Shown in pieces: positions 1 to 8,465 of a stretch of 64,000 bases of DNA. Below the pieces are notes generated by a model that searched no databases, had not been told where the DNA came from, and saw nothing but the letters and a program-made list of their open reading frames with translations. How positions within the stretch are numbered: the stretch's first letter is position 1; each line of letters starts with the position of its first letter. Made by a program: the position numbers and the translations under genes. Origin of the DNA: Corynebacterium hindlerae (lineage in GTDB: Bacteria > Actinomycetota > Actinomycetes > Mycobacteriales > Mycobacteriaceae); NCBI RefSeq assembly GCF_014117265.1, contig NZ_CP059833.1, positions 1,519,069-1,583,068 of the forward strand, read 5' to 3'.

Positions 1-809
1 GCCAACCGAGCAACCGCCCGAATGTCCTCCGCAGTGACCTCGGTGGCGCCCCGGAGTGCGGCGTGCGCGGTGGCAGCGCGCGTGACCACCAACTCCCCGC
101 GATGCCCCACGGTGCCGGCTGCGGCGCACAACTCGATGATCTGCACCAACGCCGCATCATCTAACGCCACCTGGGGCAGCTCCTGGCGGGCCCGGGCGAT
201 ATCGGCCTGTAGTGCGTCCTGCGCCGGGCGCGCCGCCGCCACGAATCCTTCCGGGTCAGCGTCGAAAGCCAACCGGTCCCGGACAATGCGCAGTCGCAGT
301 GTTGGATCAGTCAGCGTGTGCACCCAGGTGGCTAGGCCGAAACGATCCTGCAGCTGGGGACGCAACTCACCCTCCTCTGGGTTTCCCGATCCCACCAGCA
401 CAAAGCGCGCCGGGTGCGTGTGTGAGATGCCCTCACGTTCCACGATATTCACGCCGGAGGCGGCCACATCCAGCAGGACATCCACGAGGTGGTCATCGAG
501 CAGGTTGATCTCGTCGATGTAGAGGAATCCGCCGTGGGCGTCGGCAAGCAGGCCGGGGCGGAGCTTGGTTTCGCCGGTCGCCAGCGCATGGTCGATGTCC
601 ATGGAGCCGATCAGACGATCCTCGGTGACCCCCAACGGGCAGTCCACCACCGGATCGTCCAGCAGTTCCCCAAGGGCGCGCACGGTGGTGGTTTTGCCGG
701 TACCCCGATCACCCAACGCGAGCACACCACCAATGAGTGGGTCTACCGCGCACAGCAGCAGCGCGGTCTTGAGTTCATCTTGGCCAACGATCGAGGTAAA
801 TGGGTACAT
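1..809 (-). CDS. Magnesium-chelatase-type AAA+ ATPase, BchI/ChlI-like (3' end off the left edge)
   Basis: The reading frame begins [19 protein letters not shown] and stays open to the window edge, so the C-terminus is missing. It has a Walker A motif GDRGTGKTT (about residues 33-41), a Walker B-like LYIDEINLL and the [20 protein letters not shown] sensor region typical of the I subunit of Mg/Co chelatases. The ATG directly abuts the cobN stop codon (TAA-ATG), so the two are surely co-translated. In the family, this ATPase drives metal insertion by the large CobN/ChlH subunit. A D subunit would be expected beyond the edge. The family assignment is firm; which metal and which tetrapyrrole are not known from the sequence. 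Confidence 0.9.
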   Translation of the reverse strand, partial: MYPFTSIVGQDELKTALLLCAVDPLIGGVLALGDRGTGKTTTVRALGELLDDPVVDCPLGVTEDRLIGSMDIDHALATGETKLRPGLLADAHGGFLYIDEINLLDDHLVDVLLDVAASGVNIVEREGISHTHPARFVLVGSGNPEEGELRPQLQDRFGLATWVHTLTDPTLRLRIVRDRLAFDADPEGFVAAARPAQDALQADIARARQELPQVALDDAALVQIIELCAAAGTVGHRGELVVTRAATAHAALRGATEVTAEDIRAVARL

Positions 810-3800
810 TTAGATTCCTTCCAAGATGTCATCGAGTCGGTCTGCGAGTTCTTCCAACTCTGCGATGTGGGTGTCTGAGGCGTCCCACAGGCCACGGTCG
901 TGGGCTTCAAGGAGGCGAGTGGTCATCGAGTTCACCGCCGCCGGGTTTTCTTGCTCCATTCGCTGCCGCATGTCCTCGTCCAGCAGCAACAGCTCGGCCG
1001 CTTGGTCAAAGACCCAACCGTCTACCACCCCGGTGGTGGCCTGCATGCCGTAGGTGTTTTCCAGGCGCGTGCGCACCTGCGCCACCCCGCAATAACCGTG
1101 CTCTAGCTGCGCATTCACCCATTTAGGGTTCAGGATTCGGGTGCGTGACTCCAGACGCATCGCGTCCTGCAACGTTTCCACCCCGGGTTTGGCGTGCCAC
1201 GCGTGGGAGACGTAGGACTGCGGTGCCTGCCCACGCAGCTTCTCGACGGTCTTGGTTACGCCTCCCAAGAATTCAAAGTAGTGGTCCACACCGGCTAGGG
1301 AGGTTTCCGCCGAATCCACATTTTGGAACGTAGCGTCCACCGTGCCGAGGGAACGCTCCAGCACCGCATGCGCCTTCGCTCCGTTGCTCGCTCCCCAGGC
1401 GTGCCCCATCCGGTGCAAGTACATCTGCGCTAGTTCCGCATCATCGTCCCAGCTTGCGGCCTGGATGAGCTTATTGACGCCCGTGCCATAGTTGCCCGGC
1501 GCGGCCGAGAAAATCCGCACCGCAGCCTCCACCAACGGGATGTCTAGCTCCTCGGCGGAATCTGAGGCGTGCCGGGCAATCGGGTTGTAGGCCAGGGGCT
1601 CGTTCAACGTGGCGATCTCCCGGATGGCTTCATCGAGTAGCGCAATGGGGTTGGGCATCACGTCGCGGCACACCCCGGACAGCGTGCACACCACGTCCAC
1701 GCGCGGGCGTCCCAGTTCCTCCAGCGGGAGGATCCGGTAGGAGTCCACCCGGCCCCGAGGCCCGGTCACCGGCTGCGCCCCCACCAGGGCAAACGCCTGC
1801 GCGATACCCTCACCTTGAGTTTTGATGTTATCGATGCCCCACAGCACCATCGCAATGGTTTCCGGGAATTCGCCGTGCTCCTGCTGGTGTTTCTGGATCA
1901 ATTCCTCGGCTGTCGCCCGACCTCGCTCCCAGGCATTCGGGGTTGGCACGGTCGCAGGGTCCACACCGTGGATGTTCCGGCCGGTAGGGAGGGCATCCGG
2001 CCGCCGCGCCGGATCGCCACCCGGCACTGGGGCAGTGTAGCCGGTGAAAGCGTGCTCGAGCGCAGTCATCTCCTCATTGACCTGGAGTTTTTCCTCCAGC
2101 TCGTTGAGCACCTCGGGGCTGTGGCCGTAAGTGGTGGCGAGCTCCACTGAGCGTTTGGTCTGCTCACTGAGCATCGGCCGACCCAACACGTGCAGGCCCA
2201 TCGCGATCGGGGAGCGGCGGATCCGCTCCAACTCGCGCCGCAGCTCCACCCGGTCCATCCCCGCGTCAAAACCGCAGGCCTCGGCGAGGCGGTCAATGTC
2301 ACTGGCATCAGCGTCCAACGCTATCGAGAGCTCTTCGAGATTGCCGTAGAGGTCGGCGTCGGCAAGCGGCGGCGTGAGGTAGGAGATGAGGCCGGCGGCG
2401 GAGCGTCGTTTAGCGATGGTGCCTTCCCCGGGGTTCGCCATCACATACAGGTAGCTGTGGGGCACCGAGCCGGTCAGCAGCAATGGCCAATCATCAAGCG
2501 CAAGACCGGTTTGCCGGCCCGGCATGAACTCCAACGCACCGTGCGTGCCGAAATGCAGCATCGCATCGTGGCCAAAGACGTGCTCCAGCCACAGGTAGTA
2601 GGCGGCGAAGGAGTGCGAGGGGGTGGCGTCGTCCCGCATGAGCAGCTCCGCCGGGTCTGAGACGTCGCCGAACTGGGGTTGAATCCCCACCACCACGTTG
2701 CCAAACTGGGCGCCCCGGATGATGAGGTCCCGACCATCAGTATCTACCTCGCCAGGTGTTTTCCGCCACGCCCCCTCAATCCGCTTCACATGAGCCCCGA
2801 GCAGCCGAGCGTACTGCGGGGCTGGCAGCCGACCCAGCTCGCTGCTCGCCGAACGCGCCCCACCGCCGCCGTCACCCACGATGCGGTCAATGAGCTCGTC
2901 CTTGTTCGCAGGCAGCTCAACCGTGTATCCCTGCTGGTCCAGGAACCGCAGGAATTCCAGCAGCGACTCAAACACATCCAGGTGCGCTGCCGTACCGACG
3001 GTGCCATCGCCATCGTGACCAAAAATGGTGATCGACAGCTTCCGATCTTTGTTAGCAGTGCGCCGCAACGTCACCAGCCTGCGCAGACGCTCCGCCATCC
3101 TGGCCACATTCTCCACCACCGGTGTGAGGAGCTCGGTGCTCGGATCCCGTCCGGCGAACACCCACGGGACGGTCGCCCCCTCCAACTCCGGGATGGCAAT
3201 GTTCATGCTCACCGCGGTCGGCCACAGCCCAGTGGTGCCCGGATCTGTCCACTCCGCGAGCGTGCCACGCTGCAACGGCACCGGTGTTATCAGCTGCGCG
3301 TCATTGCCCTCCGCCAGCTCGATTCCGCGCTCGAGCTGCGGCGCGCCATGATTTCCGGTCAGGGTGAACCCCGTCAGATTCAGCCACACGTCCACCGGCT
3401 CCGACATGTCGGACGGATCGCCCAACCAGACGATCGGCCGAAGCTGCTGCGCCACCAACGCCTCGGCCACCGCATCAATATAAGCGGCGTCACCTGCGGC
3501 AACATGCAGACCGGAGGCGGCAACCCCCACCGTGCCCACCGGATCAGCCGGCGCAGCGGTAGGGTAGCGGCCCCGCGGAATGTCATCAGGGCACTCGCCG
3601 GGGTCCTCGCCCGCGCACAGCAACGCGGCATGTACCAGGCGCGCCGGGGTACAGGTGCGCAAGGCATCTGCAATGCGCTTGTCGACGCCCTCCCCGTACG
3701 CAGTTCGCTTCATCAGGTGCTGGGCATTCGGCGGAACCGTATACAGAGGTTTGTCCCCGGCCGCTTCGATCACCTCCGTGGCCCGGCTCGGTCGGTGGCA

Positions 3801-3953
3801 ACCTTGCACCCACACCACATCGCAGTCGGGGAGTGGCTGGTCAAGCGGGATGTGCACAATGGCGATGCCCTGCTGCGCAAGCTCTGCTTTAGCCTTCTCA
3901 ACGGTCAGATTCGCGGGGCCGTGAAACCCCCAAGCGGCGATGGTAAACATCAT
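810..3953 (-). CDS. cobN: CobN/BchH-family metallochelatase large subunit
   Basis: The protein is 1,047 aa, somewhat shorter than classical CobN (about 1,200-1,300). Family signatures are clear: GHDGDGTVGTAAHLDVFESL, FGNVVVGIQPQFGD, HDAMLHFGTHGALEFMPGRQ, MANPGEGTIAKRRSAAGLIS and, near the C-terminus, NPKWVNAQLEHGYCG. ATGATG at the start follows an AGGAGC Shine-Dalgarno and overlaps the upstream ATPase gene by 4 bp. Classical CobN inserts Co2+ into hydrogenobyrinic acid diamide. Here it sits in one operon with a FecCD-type importer and a BchI ATPase, with no corrin biosynthesis genes in view, so a role in handling an imported tetrapyrrole or metal is possible. The symbol reflects family, not proven cobalamin function. 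Confidence 0.85.
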   Translation of the reverse strand: MMFTIAAWGFHGPANLTVEKAKAELAQQGIAIVHIPLDQPLPDCDVVWVQGCHRPSRATEVIEAAGDKPLYTVPPNAQHLMKRTAYGEGVDKRIADALRTCTPARLVHAALLCAGEDPGECPDDIPRGRYPTAAPADPVGTVGVAASGLHVAAGDAAYIDAVAEALVAQQLRPIVWLGDPSDMSEPVDVWLNLTGFTLTGNHGAPQLERGIELAEGNDAQLITPVPLQRGTLAEWTDPGTTGLWPTAVSMNIAIPELEGATVPWVFAGRDPSTELLTPVVENVARMAERLRRLVTLRRTANKDRKLSITIFGHDGDGTVGTAAHLDVFESLLEFLRFLDQQGYTVELPANKDELIDRIVGDGGGGARSASSELGRLPAPQYARLLGAHVKRIEGAWRKTPGEVDTDGRDLIIRGAQFGNVVVGIQPQFGDVSDPAELLMRDDATPSHSFAAYYLWLEHVFGHDAMLHFGTHGALEFMPGRQTGLALDDWPLLLTGSVPHSYLYVMANPGEGTIAKRRSAAGLISYLTPPLADADLYGNLEELSIALDADASDIDRLAEACGFDAGMDRVELRRELERIRRSPIAMGLHVLGRPMLSEQTKRSVELATTYGHSPEVLNELEEKLQVNEEMTALEHAFTGYTAPVPGGDPARRPDALPTGRNIHGVDPATVPTPNAWERGRATAEELIQKHQQEHGEFPETIAMVLWGIDNIKTQGEGIAQAFALVGAQPVTGPRGRVDSYRILPLEELGRPRVDVVCTLSGVCRDVMPNPIALLDEAIREIATLNEPLAYNPIARHASDSAEELDIPLVEAAVRIFSAAPGNYGTGVNKLIQAASWDDDAELAQMYLHRMGHAWGASNGAKAHAVLERSLGTVDATFQNVDSAETSLAGVDHYFEFLGGVTKTVEKLRGQAPQSYVSHAWHAKPGVETLQDAMRLESRTRILNPKWVNAQLEHGYCGVAQVRTRLENTYGMQATTGVVDGWVFDQAAELLLLDEDMRQRMEQENPAAVNSMTTRLLEAHDRGLWDASDTHIAELEELADRLDDILEGI

Positions 3954-4723
3954 AATGCTCCTGCTACGGGTTTCGGGGTGATCAACATGGCGCCACTGGC
4001 GCGGTGTGGTTCTACGCTTAACGGCAGCTGGTAGACGCGCTCCAAGTTGTCTTTGGTGAGAACCTGGGTTGTGGTGCCCTCGGCTCTAACATGGCCGTCT
4101 TCTAGCAGCACCGCCCGGTGGCACCAGCGGGCTACCAGATTCAAGTCATGCAGAACCACGAGGACAGCTTTGCCTTGGTCGCTGAGCTGACCCAACAGTT
4201 CCAACACCGCAACCTGGTGTTTCAGGTCGAGTGCGGAGACCGGTTCGTCCAACAAGATCACGGGCGTGTCTTGGGCGACGGCGCGGGCGATGTGGATGAG
4301 CTGCCGCTGGCCGCCAGAGAGTTGGTTCACTGGGGCGTCGGCAAGGCTAGTGGCGCCCACCTGCTGCAGGGCCTTAGTCGCCAGCTCACGGTCCCGCTCA
4401 GTTTCTGGTTCCCACCGTCCGCGGTGCGGGTAGCGCCCCATCGCCACCACCTCAAACGCGGTAAATCCAATGCTCAAGGCAGTGTCTTGAGGCACGAAGG
4501 ACACGATGCGGGCGCGTTGCTTGGGGCCCAGGGCGGTCACGTCGTGCCCCTCGTGGCGGATGCTGCCAGTGGCTTCATTCAGCCCCGCCACCGCACTGAG
4601 CAGCGTCGACTTCCCGGCACCATTGGGGCCCACCAGCGCGGTCACTTTCCCCGCGGGGGCGGTGAAGGCCACGTCCGTTAAGATGGGGTGGTCATAGCTG
4701 AGGCTGAGATTCGTGATCTTCAC
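3950..4723 (-). CDS. ABC transporter ATP-binding protein, FepC/BtuD/HmuV type
   Basis: This is a 257-aa nucleotide-binding subunit of an iron-siderophore, haem or cobalamin importer. Walker A is GPNGAGKST (about residues 33-41), the signature is LSGGQRQL, Walker B is VILLDEPVSALD, and the H-loop is VLHDLNLVARWC. The GTG start overlaps the permease stop (GTGA) and its own TGA overlaps the cobN start, so translation of the four genes is coupled. It works at the inner face of the membrane with the FecCD permease just upstream. No solute-binding lipoprotein gene is present in the visible part of the operon. The substrate cannot be read from the ATPase. Confidence 0.92.
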   Translation of the reverse strand: MKITNLSLSYDHPILTDVAFTAPAGKVTALVGPNGAGKSTLLSAVAGLNEATGSIRHEGHDVTALGPKQRARIVSFVPQDTALSIGFTAFEVVAMGRYPHRGRWEPETERDRELATKALQQVGATSLADAPVNQLSGGQRQLIHIARAVAQDTPVILLDEPVSALDLKHQVAVLELLGQLSDQGKAVLVVLHDLNLVARWCHRAVLLEDGHVRAEGTTTQVLTKDNLERVYQLPLSVEPHRASGAMLITPKPVAGAL

Positions 4724-5700
4724 AGGCCCAGCCCCTTGCGCGAGTTACGGGTGCGCAGCAACAAGTACAGGAACACCGGCGATCCGATGAACGCCACCAC
4801 GGTGCCTGTCTGCAGCACCACTGGCTGGAACAACAGTCGCGCCACGATGTCTGCGGCGACCACGAAGGTTGCACCCAATACCCCGGCCAGGGGGAGCAGC
4901 AGCTTATGGTCCGGACCTAAGGTAATGCGGATCAGATGTGGCACCACCAGGCCCACGAAGGAAATCGTGCCACTCACCGCCACCGCTGTCGCGGTCATCA
5001 CGGCTGCCAGGACCAGGACGCATACTCGCAGCCGCTTGATATTGAGTCCGCTGGACTGGGCAGTCGCTTCCCCCAGCAGCAAGATATTCAGATCACGAGA
5101 CAGTGCGACCGCCAGCGCCAACCCGACCAGGATGGGCAGCACAGCGACAGACACGTGCGCCCACGTGCGGGCCACCAGATCACCGTTCATCCAGAACATG
5201 ACGCTACGCAGGTCAGAATCCTGGGGTGCGTTCGCCACCGCCGCGGAGATCACGGCGCCAATAAACGACGTAATAGCCATGCCTACCAGCACCAATGTGG
5301 CCGGATCCCCGGCTTTCCGCGTACTGGCGATGAGATACACAATGGTCACCGTCACCAGCGCCCCGATGAAAGCACCCGCTGGGAGCGTCCACATCCCTAA
5401 GAATGTGGCGCCGCTGACGATAGTGAGCACCGCGCCCAGTGCAGCGCCCGAGGAAACTCCGATGATCCCTGGATCTGCCAGCGGATTGTGGAAGATGGTC
5501 TGCATCAGGGCGCCCGATGTGGCAAGAGCCGCGCCGACCAGCGCGGCAACTAGCACGCGGGGCAGTCGAATGTTGTGGACCACCAGGTTGTGAGGCAACT
5601 CGGCAAGCGGGATGGTGATCGGCCCGAGGCTCAGCGCGACCAGTACGGTGAGCACCAATAGGCCCAATGCCAGTGGCAGTGCGGTGACGCGAATGTTCAT
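4720..5700 (-). CDS. FecCD-family iron-complex/cobalamin ABC transporter permease
   Basis: The product is a 326-aa polytopic membrane protein of the FecCD/BtuC family. N-terminal helix LALGLLVLTVLVALSLGPI is followed by the family motifs IRLPRVLVAALVGAALA and NPLADPGIIGVSSGAALGAV; the C-terminal part has SFVGLVVPHLIRITLGPDH, the loop that couples to the ATPase. Homodimers of such permeases carry siderophores, haem or B12 delivered by a binding protein. It is the first gene of the operon leading into the ATPase, CobN and BchI. A TATACT -10-like hexamer lies about 45 bp upstream on the minus strand. I looked for a cobalamin riboswitch in the leader and did not find a convincing one. Confidence 0.9.
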   Translation of the reverse strand: MNIRVTALPLALGLLVLTVLVALSLGPITIPLAELPHNLVVHNIRLPRVLVAALVGAALATSGALMQTIFHNPLADPGIIGVSSGAALGAVLTIVSGATFLGMWTLPAGAFIGALVTVTIVYLIASTRKAGDPATLVLVGMAITSFIGAVISAAVANAPQDSDLRSVMFWMNGDLVARTWAHVSVAVLPILVGLALAVALSRDLNILLLGEATAQSSGLNIKRLRVCVLVLAAVMTATAVAVSGTISFVGLVVPHLIRITLGPDHKLLLPLAGVLGATFVVAADIVARLLFQPVVLQTGTVVAFIGSPVFLYLLLRTRNSRKGLGL

Positions 5701-5794
5701 TACCGGCTCTCAATGAAAATCAGTGCTTACTGTACAAGTTCGCAGTATAACGCATCAGGTTTTCATGCCGGCTGGTTTGGCTTCGCCGCCATTG

Positions 5795-5871
5795 GCCCCG
5801 ACATTACGCCCCCGAGGTTGCCCCAAAAACGGCTCAAAAGCCCCGAACTTCGGGAGGGTAATGTCGGGGGC
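5795..5871. repeat. Inverted repeat with nested hairpins between tetR and the FecCD operon
   Basis: The arms CCCCGACATTAC (5796-5807) and GTAATGTCGGGG (5858-5869) are exact reverse complements, separated by about 50 bp. Inside, on the minus strand, lie CCCGAAGTTCGGG and GGCTTTTGAGCC followed by GTTTTT. The inner elements could terminate tetR transcription (minus strand). The long outer arms go beyond a normal terminator and could be an operator or a small mobile relic. Function is inferred. Confidence 0.5.
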
Positions 5872-5892
5872 AACAGAAGCAGAACAACCCCG

Positions 5893-6450
5893 CTAGGCGC
5901 GCACAATTCCCAGCGCCGCGGCAACACAATAGTCGGTCACGGCCTCTAAAGAGCGACCGCGTTCCAGGGCCCCAAAGCCCGCAACGAGCACGCCTTGAAT
6001 CAGCTCGCCCGCGAGCGCGGGATCGCTGACCTGGTAGGGGACGAGGAGGCGACCGATGGCGTCGATAAGCTGCTGGTGCACCTCGGCGATCTGCGCGCTC
6101 GCCTCGCCGGGAACCCCCTCCGCCAGCTGCATCATGCAGGCGTGGTTTTCAGTTGCGGCGATCTGCAGGTTCTCCGCTATGTACGCGCGGAGGGCGTCAT
6201 CGGGCGACGCTGCCTTATCGACGGCCCCTTGAATGGAAGCCACCGCCCCCGGCAGGTACCTCATGACCACGCGCCCCCGCAGGTCATCCATCGAATCGAC
6301 GTAGCGATACAGCGAGTTGCGGGCCAGGCCCACCTGCTTCGCTACCGCCCCTGCCGTGAGGGCCTCCGGGCCACCGACGCGCAGAAGCTCCTCAGCGGCT
6401 TCCACGATGGCGGTCATCGTTTGTTCGCGATGCAGTTCCCGGGCGTTCAT
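5893..6450 (-). CDS. TetR-family transcriptional repressor of the adjacent exporter
   Basis: This 185-aa protein begins MNARELHREQTMTAIVEAAEELL. Its N-terminal helix-turn-helix is recognisable in LTAGAVAKQVGLARNSLYRYVDSMDDL (about residues 33-60), and the rest is the helical ligand-binding/dimerisation domain. The open frame extends far upstream, but the start at 6450 gives the normal TetR N-terminus and leaves a 103-bp divergent intergenic region. A perfect 7-3-7 palindrome in front of the exporter gene is the likely binding site. Context (divergent DHA2 efflux pump) suggests it releases DNA on binding an exported toxic compound; the ligand is unknown. Confidence 0.9.
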   Translation of the reverse strand: MNARELHREQTMTAIVEAAEELLRVGGPEALTAGAVAKQVGLARNSLYRYVDSMDDLRGRVVMRYLPGAVASIQGAVDKAASPDDALRAYIAENLQIAATENHACMMQLAEGVPGEASAQIAEVHQQLIDAIGRLLVPYQVSDPALAGELIQGVLVAGFGALERGRSLEAVTDYCVAAALGIVRA

Positions 6451-6553
6451 GTGTTCAGTGTAAGCACGTGCATATAATCTGGCGCAATTTCGATCAGAGT
6501 GGTTCAATAGAGACATGTGCGACACCATGTCGCAGTTTCGGAAAGGAACTTTG
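6450..6553 (+). promoter_or_regulatory. Exporter promoter and probable TetR operator
   Basis: A TATAAT -10 hexamer lies at 6473-6478 with a weak -35 (TGTTCA) 17 bp upstream. Downstream is the palindrome TGCGACA-CCA-TGTCGCA at 6518-6534, with perfect 7-bp arms, within the leader of the exporter gene. An AAAGGA ribosome binding site (6542-6547) decides the start at 6554 rather than the ATG inside the palindrome at 6515. Repression by TetR is inferred from position and symmetry. Confidence 0.6.
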
Positions 6554-8125
6554 ATGCCTACAACAGCCCATGAAAACCGCTGGAAGGTCTTTGCGATCCT
6601 CATCTTCGGCGTCTCCCTGATCGTGCTGGACTCCACGATCGTGTCCGTCTCCCTCCCCGCGATCATCACCTCACTTGATTTGAACCTGACCGAAGCCCAG
6701 TGGGTGTCCTCACTGTATTCCGTCGTGTTCGCAGCTTTGCTACTGCTGATGGGCACGCTGGGCGACAAGTTCGGCCGCACCAAGATCTTCGCCGCCGGAC
6801 TCTTTGTTTTTGCACTCGCCTCCGGCGTAGCCGCAGCCTCCACATCCGCTGGACTGCTCATTTTTGCCCGCGGACTCCAAGGCGTCGGTGGCGCGATGAT
6901 CCTGCCGTCCACCTTGGCCACCATTAACGCCACCTTCCAGGACAAGGAACGCGCCACCGCCTTCGGTATTTGGGGCGCCATCATGGCCTCCATGGCTGCT
7001 GTCGGCTCGCTGCTCGGTGGCTGGCTCACCCAATCGTTTTCCTGGCACTGGATCTTCCTGATCAACATCCCAATCGTGTTGGCGCTGCTCATCGCAGGTT
7101 TCCGGTTGTTCCGCGGATTTGATGACCGTGGCGAGGTCCCCGGTTTCGACATCCCCGGCACCGTTCTTTCCGCGCTCTCGCTCGGCTTCTTGGTCTACGG
7201 CCTGATCGAGGCCACCTCGCTGGGCTGGTGGACTCCCAAGAGCGACCTGAACATACTGGGCATTTCACCCACGCCGGTGGCCATCCTGCTGGGCCTGGTG
7301 TTTGCGGGCGCGTTCATCGCGCTGGAGAATGCGCGCCGACGCGGATCCCGCCCTGTCCTGCTTAACCTGTCGCTCTTCCGGATCGGCACTTTTAGCAACG
7401 GCAATATCACCGCTATGACCGTGGCACTGGGCGAGTTCTCAGCCCTGTTCGTGCTGCCGCTCTATTTGATCTCTGTACTGGGGCTGGGCACGATTCACGC
7501 CGGCTGGGTGCTCGCCACGATGGCGCTTGGTTCCTTCCTCTCCGGCGCAGCGGCCCGCCATGTTGCCGCAGCGTTCGGTCCTGCGCTCACCGTGATCATC
7601 GGCCTGGTGTTGGAGATCGGTGGCATCCTGGCCGCTGGGCTTATCATTGGGCCCGACTCTTCGCCGTGGATTATCGCGGTGGTGCTCGCGGTGTACGGCA
7701 CGGGCGTCGGTTTGGCGTCGGCTCAGCTCGCCTCCGTTGTGCTTGCCGACGTCCCAGTCGCCTCATCCGGCATGGGCTCCGCAACACAGTCCACCTCACG
7801 CCAGCTGGGCTCGGCCCTCGGCGTTGCGGTCGCCGGAACAGTCCTAGCCACCAGCTTGACATCCCGATTGCCTTCCTTGCTGACCGGTGTCGGGCTACCA
7901 GACCAGATGGCTGAGGGTTTAACGTCCGCCACCTCCGATTCCGCCGGCGCCGCAATCCCATCCCTGACGGAAAAGTTCGACCCCGCCGTAGGCGAAGTAC
8001 TGCGCCAAGCATTTGCCGACGCCACCAGCATGGTTATGTACTTCTCCGCCGGAGTCCTGACTATTGGCCTGCTTTTCGCACTGGGCCTGCTACGAGCCGG
8101 TAAGAATCAACAACCAGCTCACTAA
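6554..8125 (+). CDS. MFS drug exporter, DHA2 family (14 TM)
   Basis: This 523-aa major facilitator protein has about 14 hydrophobic segments. Motifs include LDSTIVSVSLPAI in TM1 (DHA2 motif D1), MGTLGDKFGRTKIF in loop 2-3 (MFS motif A) and the motif C-like GSLLGGWLTQSFSWHWIFLIN. It is a proton-driven efflux pump of the EmrB/QacA/LfrA type, for lipophilic cations or antibiotics in characterised relatives. It is divergent from and probably repressed by the TetR regulator. Its 3' end overlaps the convergent MmcQ-like gene by 65 bp. Substrate is not predictable. Confidence 0.92.
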   Translation: MPTTAHENRWKVFAILIFGVSLIVLDSTIVSVSLPAIITSLDLNLTEAQWVSSLYSVVFAALLLLMGTLGDKFGRTKIFAAGLFVFALASGVAAASTSAGLLIFARGLQGVGGAMILPSTLATINATFQDKERATAFGIWGAIMASMAAVGSLLGGWLTQSFSWHWIFLINIPIVLALLIAGFRLFRGFDDRGEVPGFDIPGTVLSALSLGFLVYGLIEATSLGWWTPKSDLNILGISPTPVAILLGLVFAGAFIALENARRRGSRPVLLNLSLFRIGTFSNGNITAMTVALGEFSALFVLPLYLISVLGLGTIHAGWVLATMALGSFLSGAAARHVAAAFGPALTVIIGLVLEIGGILAAGLIIGPDSSPWIIAVVLAVYGTGVGLASAQLASVVLADVPVASSGMGSATQSTSRQLGSALGVAVAGTVLATSLTSRLPSLLTGVGLPDQMAEGLTSATSDSAGAAIPSLTEKFDPAVGEVLRQAFADATSMVMYFSAGVLTIGLLFALGLLRAGKNQQPAH

Positions 8126-8399
8126 TCAGTTCCTCCGGAACCCCTTGCCCTTCGGTGATCGTCACCCAATGCTTCTTATTCATGTGATACCCCGGCGTAA
8201 TGCCGGGGTATTGCTGTCTCAGCAGCTCCCCTTCAAACGGGTCCACCTTCACGTTCATGATCTGCTTGCCATTTAAGGTTCCCATGAGTGCGAACCACTT
8301 GCGCTTGATCGTGAACGCGTGCCACTTATCCAGGAACGGCGATTCTGTTGCGCTCGCCTGCTGGAGGGCTACCTCTCGGACGATGTCGTGAAGGTTCAT
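8061..8399 (-). CDS. MmcQ/YjbR-family protein
   Basis: The 112-aa product begins MNLHDIVREVALQQ and carries the CyaY-like MmcQ/YjbR fold signature: KWHAFTIKRKWFALMG, then VNVKVDP-like (here MNVKVDPFEGELLRQQYPGI) and YHMNKKHWVTI. The family is widespread, DNA-binding-like in structure, and of uncertain function. The ATG at 8399 has AGGTGAG at good spacing; a GTG at 8411 is the only alternative. The last 65 bp overlap the 3' end of the exporter gene, tail to tail. Confidence 0.85.
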   Translation of the reverse strand: MNLHDIVREVALQQASATESPFLDKWHAFTIKRKWFALMGTLNGKQIMNVKVDPFEGELLRQQYPGITPGYHMNKKHWVTITEGQGVPEELISELVVDSYRLVAGPVRKAGQ

Positions 8400-8465
8400 C
8401 GCAATGCTCACCTGGGGATTGTTAGATTAGCGGGGGGATAATCTCATGTGCCGAGGGAGGTTTGG

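Noticed and set aside
5700..5892. Cobalamin riboswitch before the FecCD/CobN operon
   Set aside because: A segment AAGCCAAACCAGCCGGC weakly recalls a B12 box, but other conserved parts of the riboswitch are not present.
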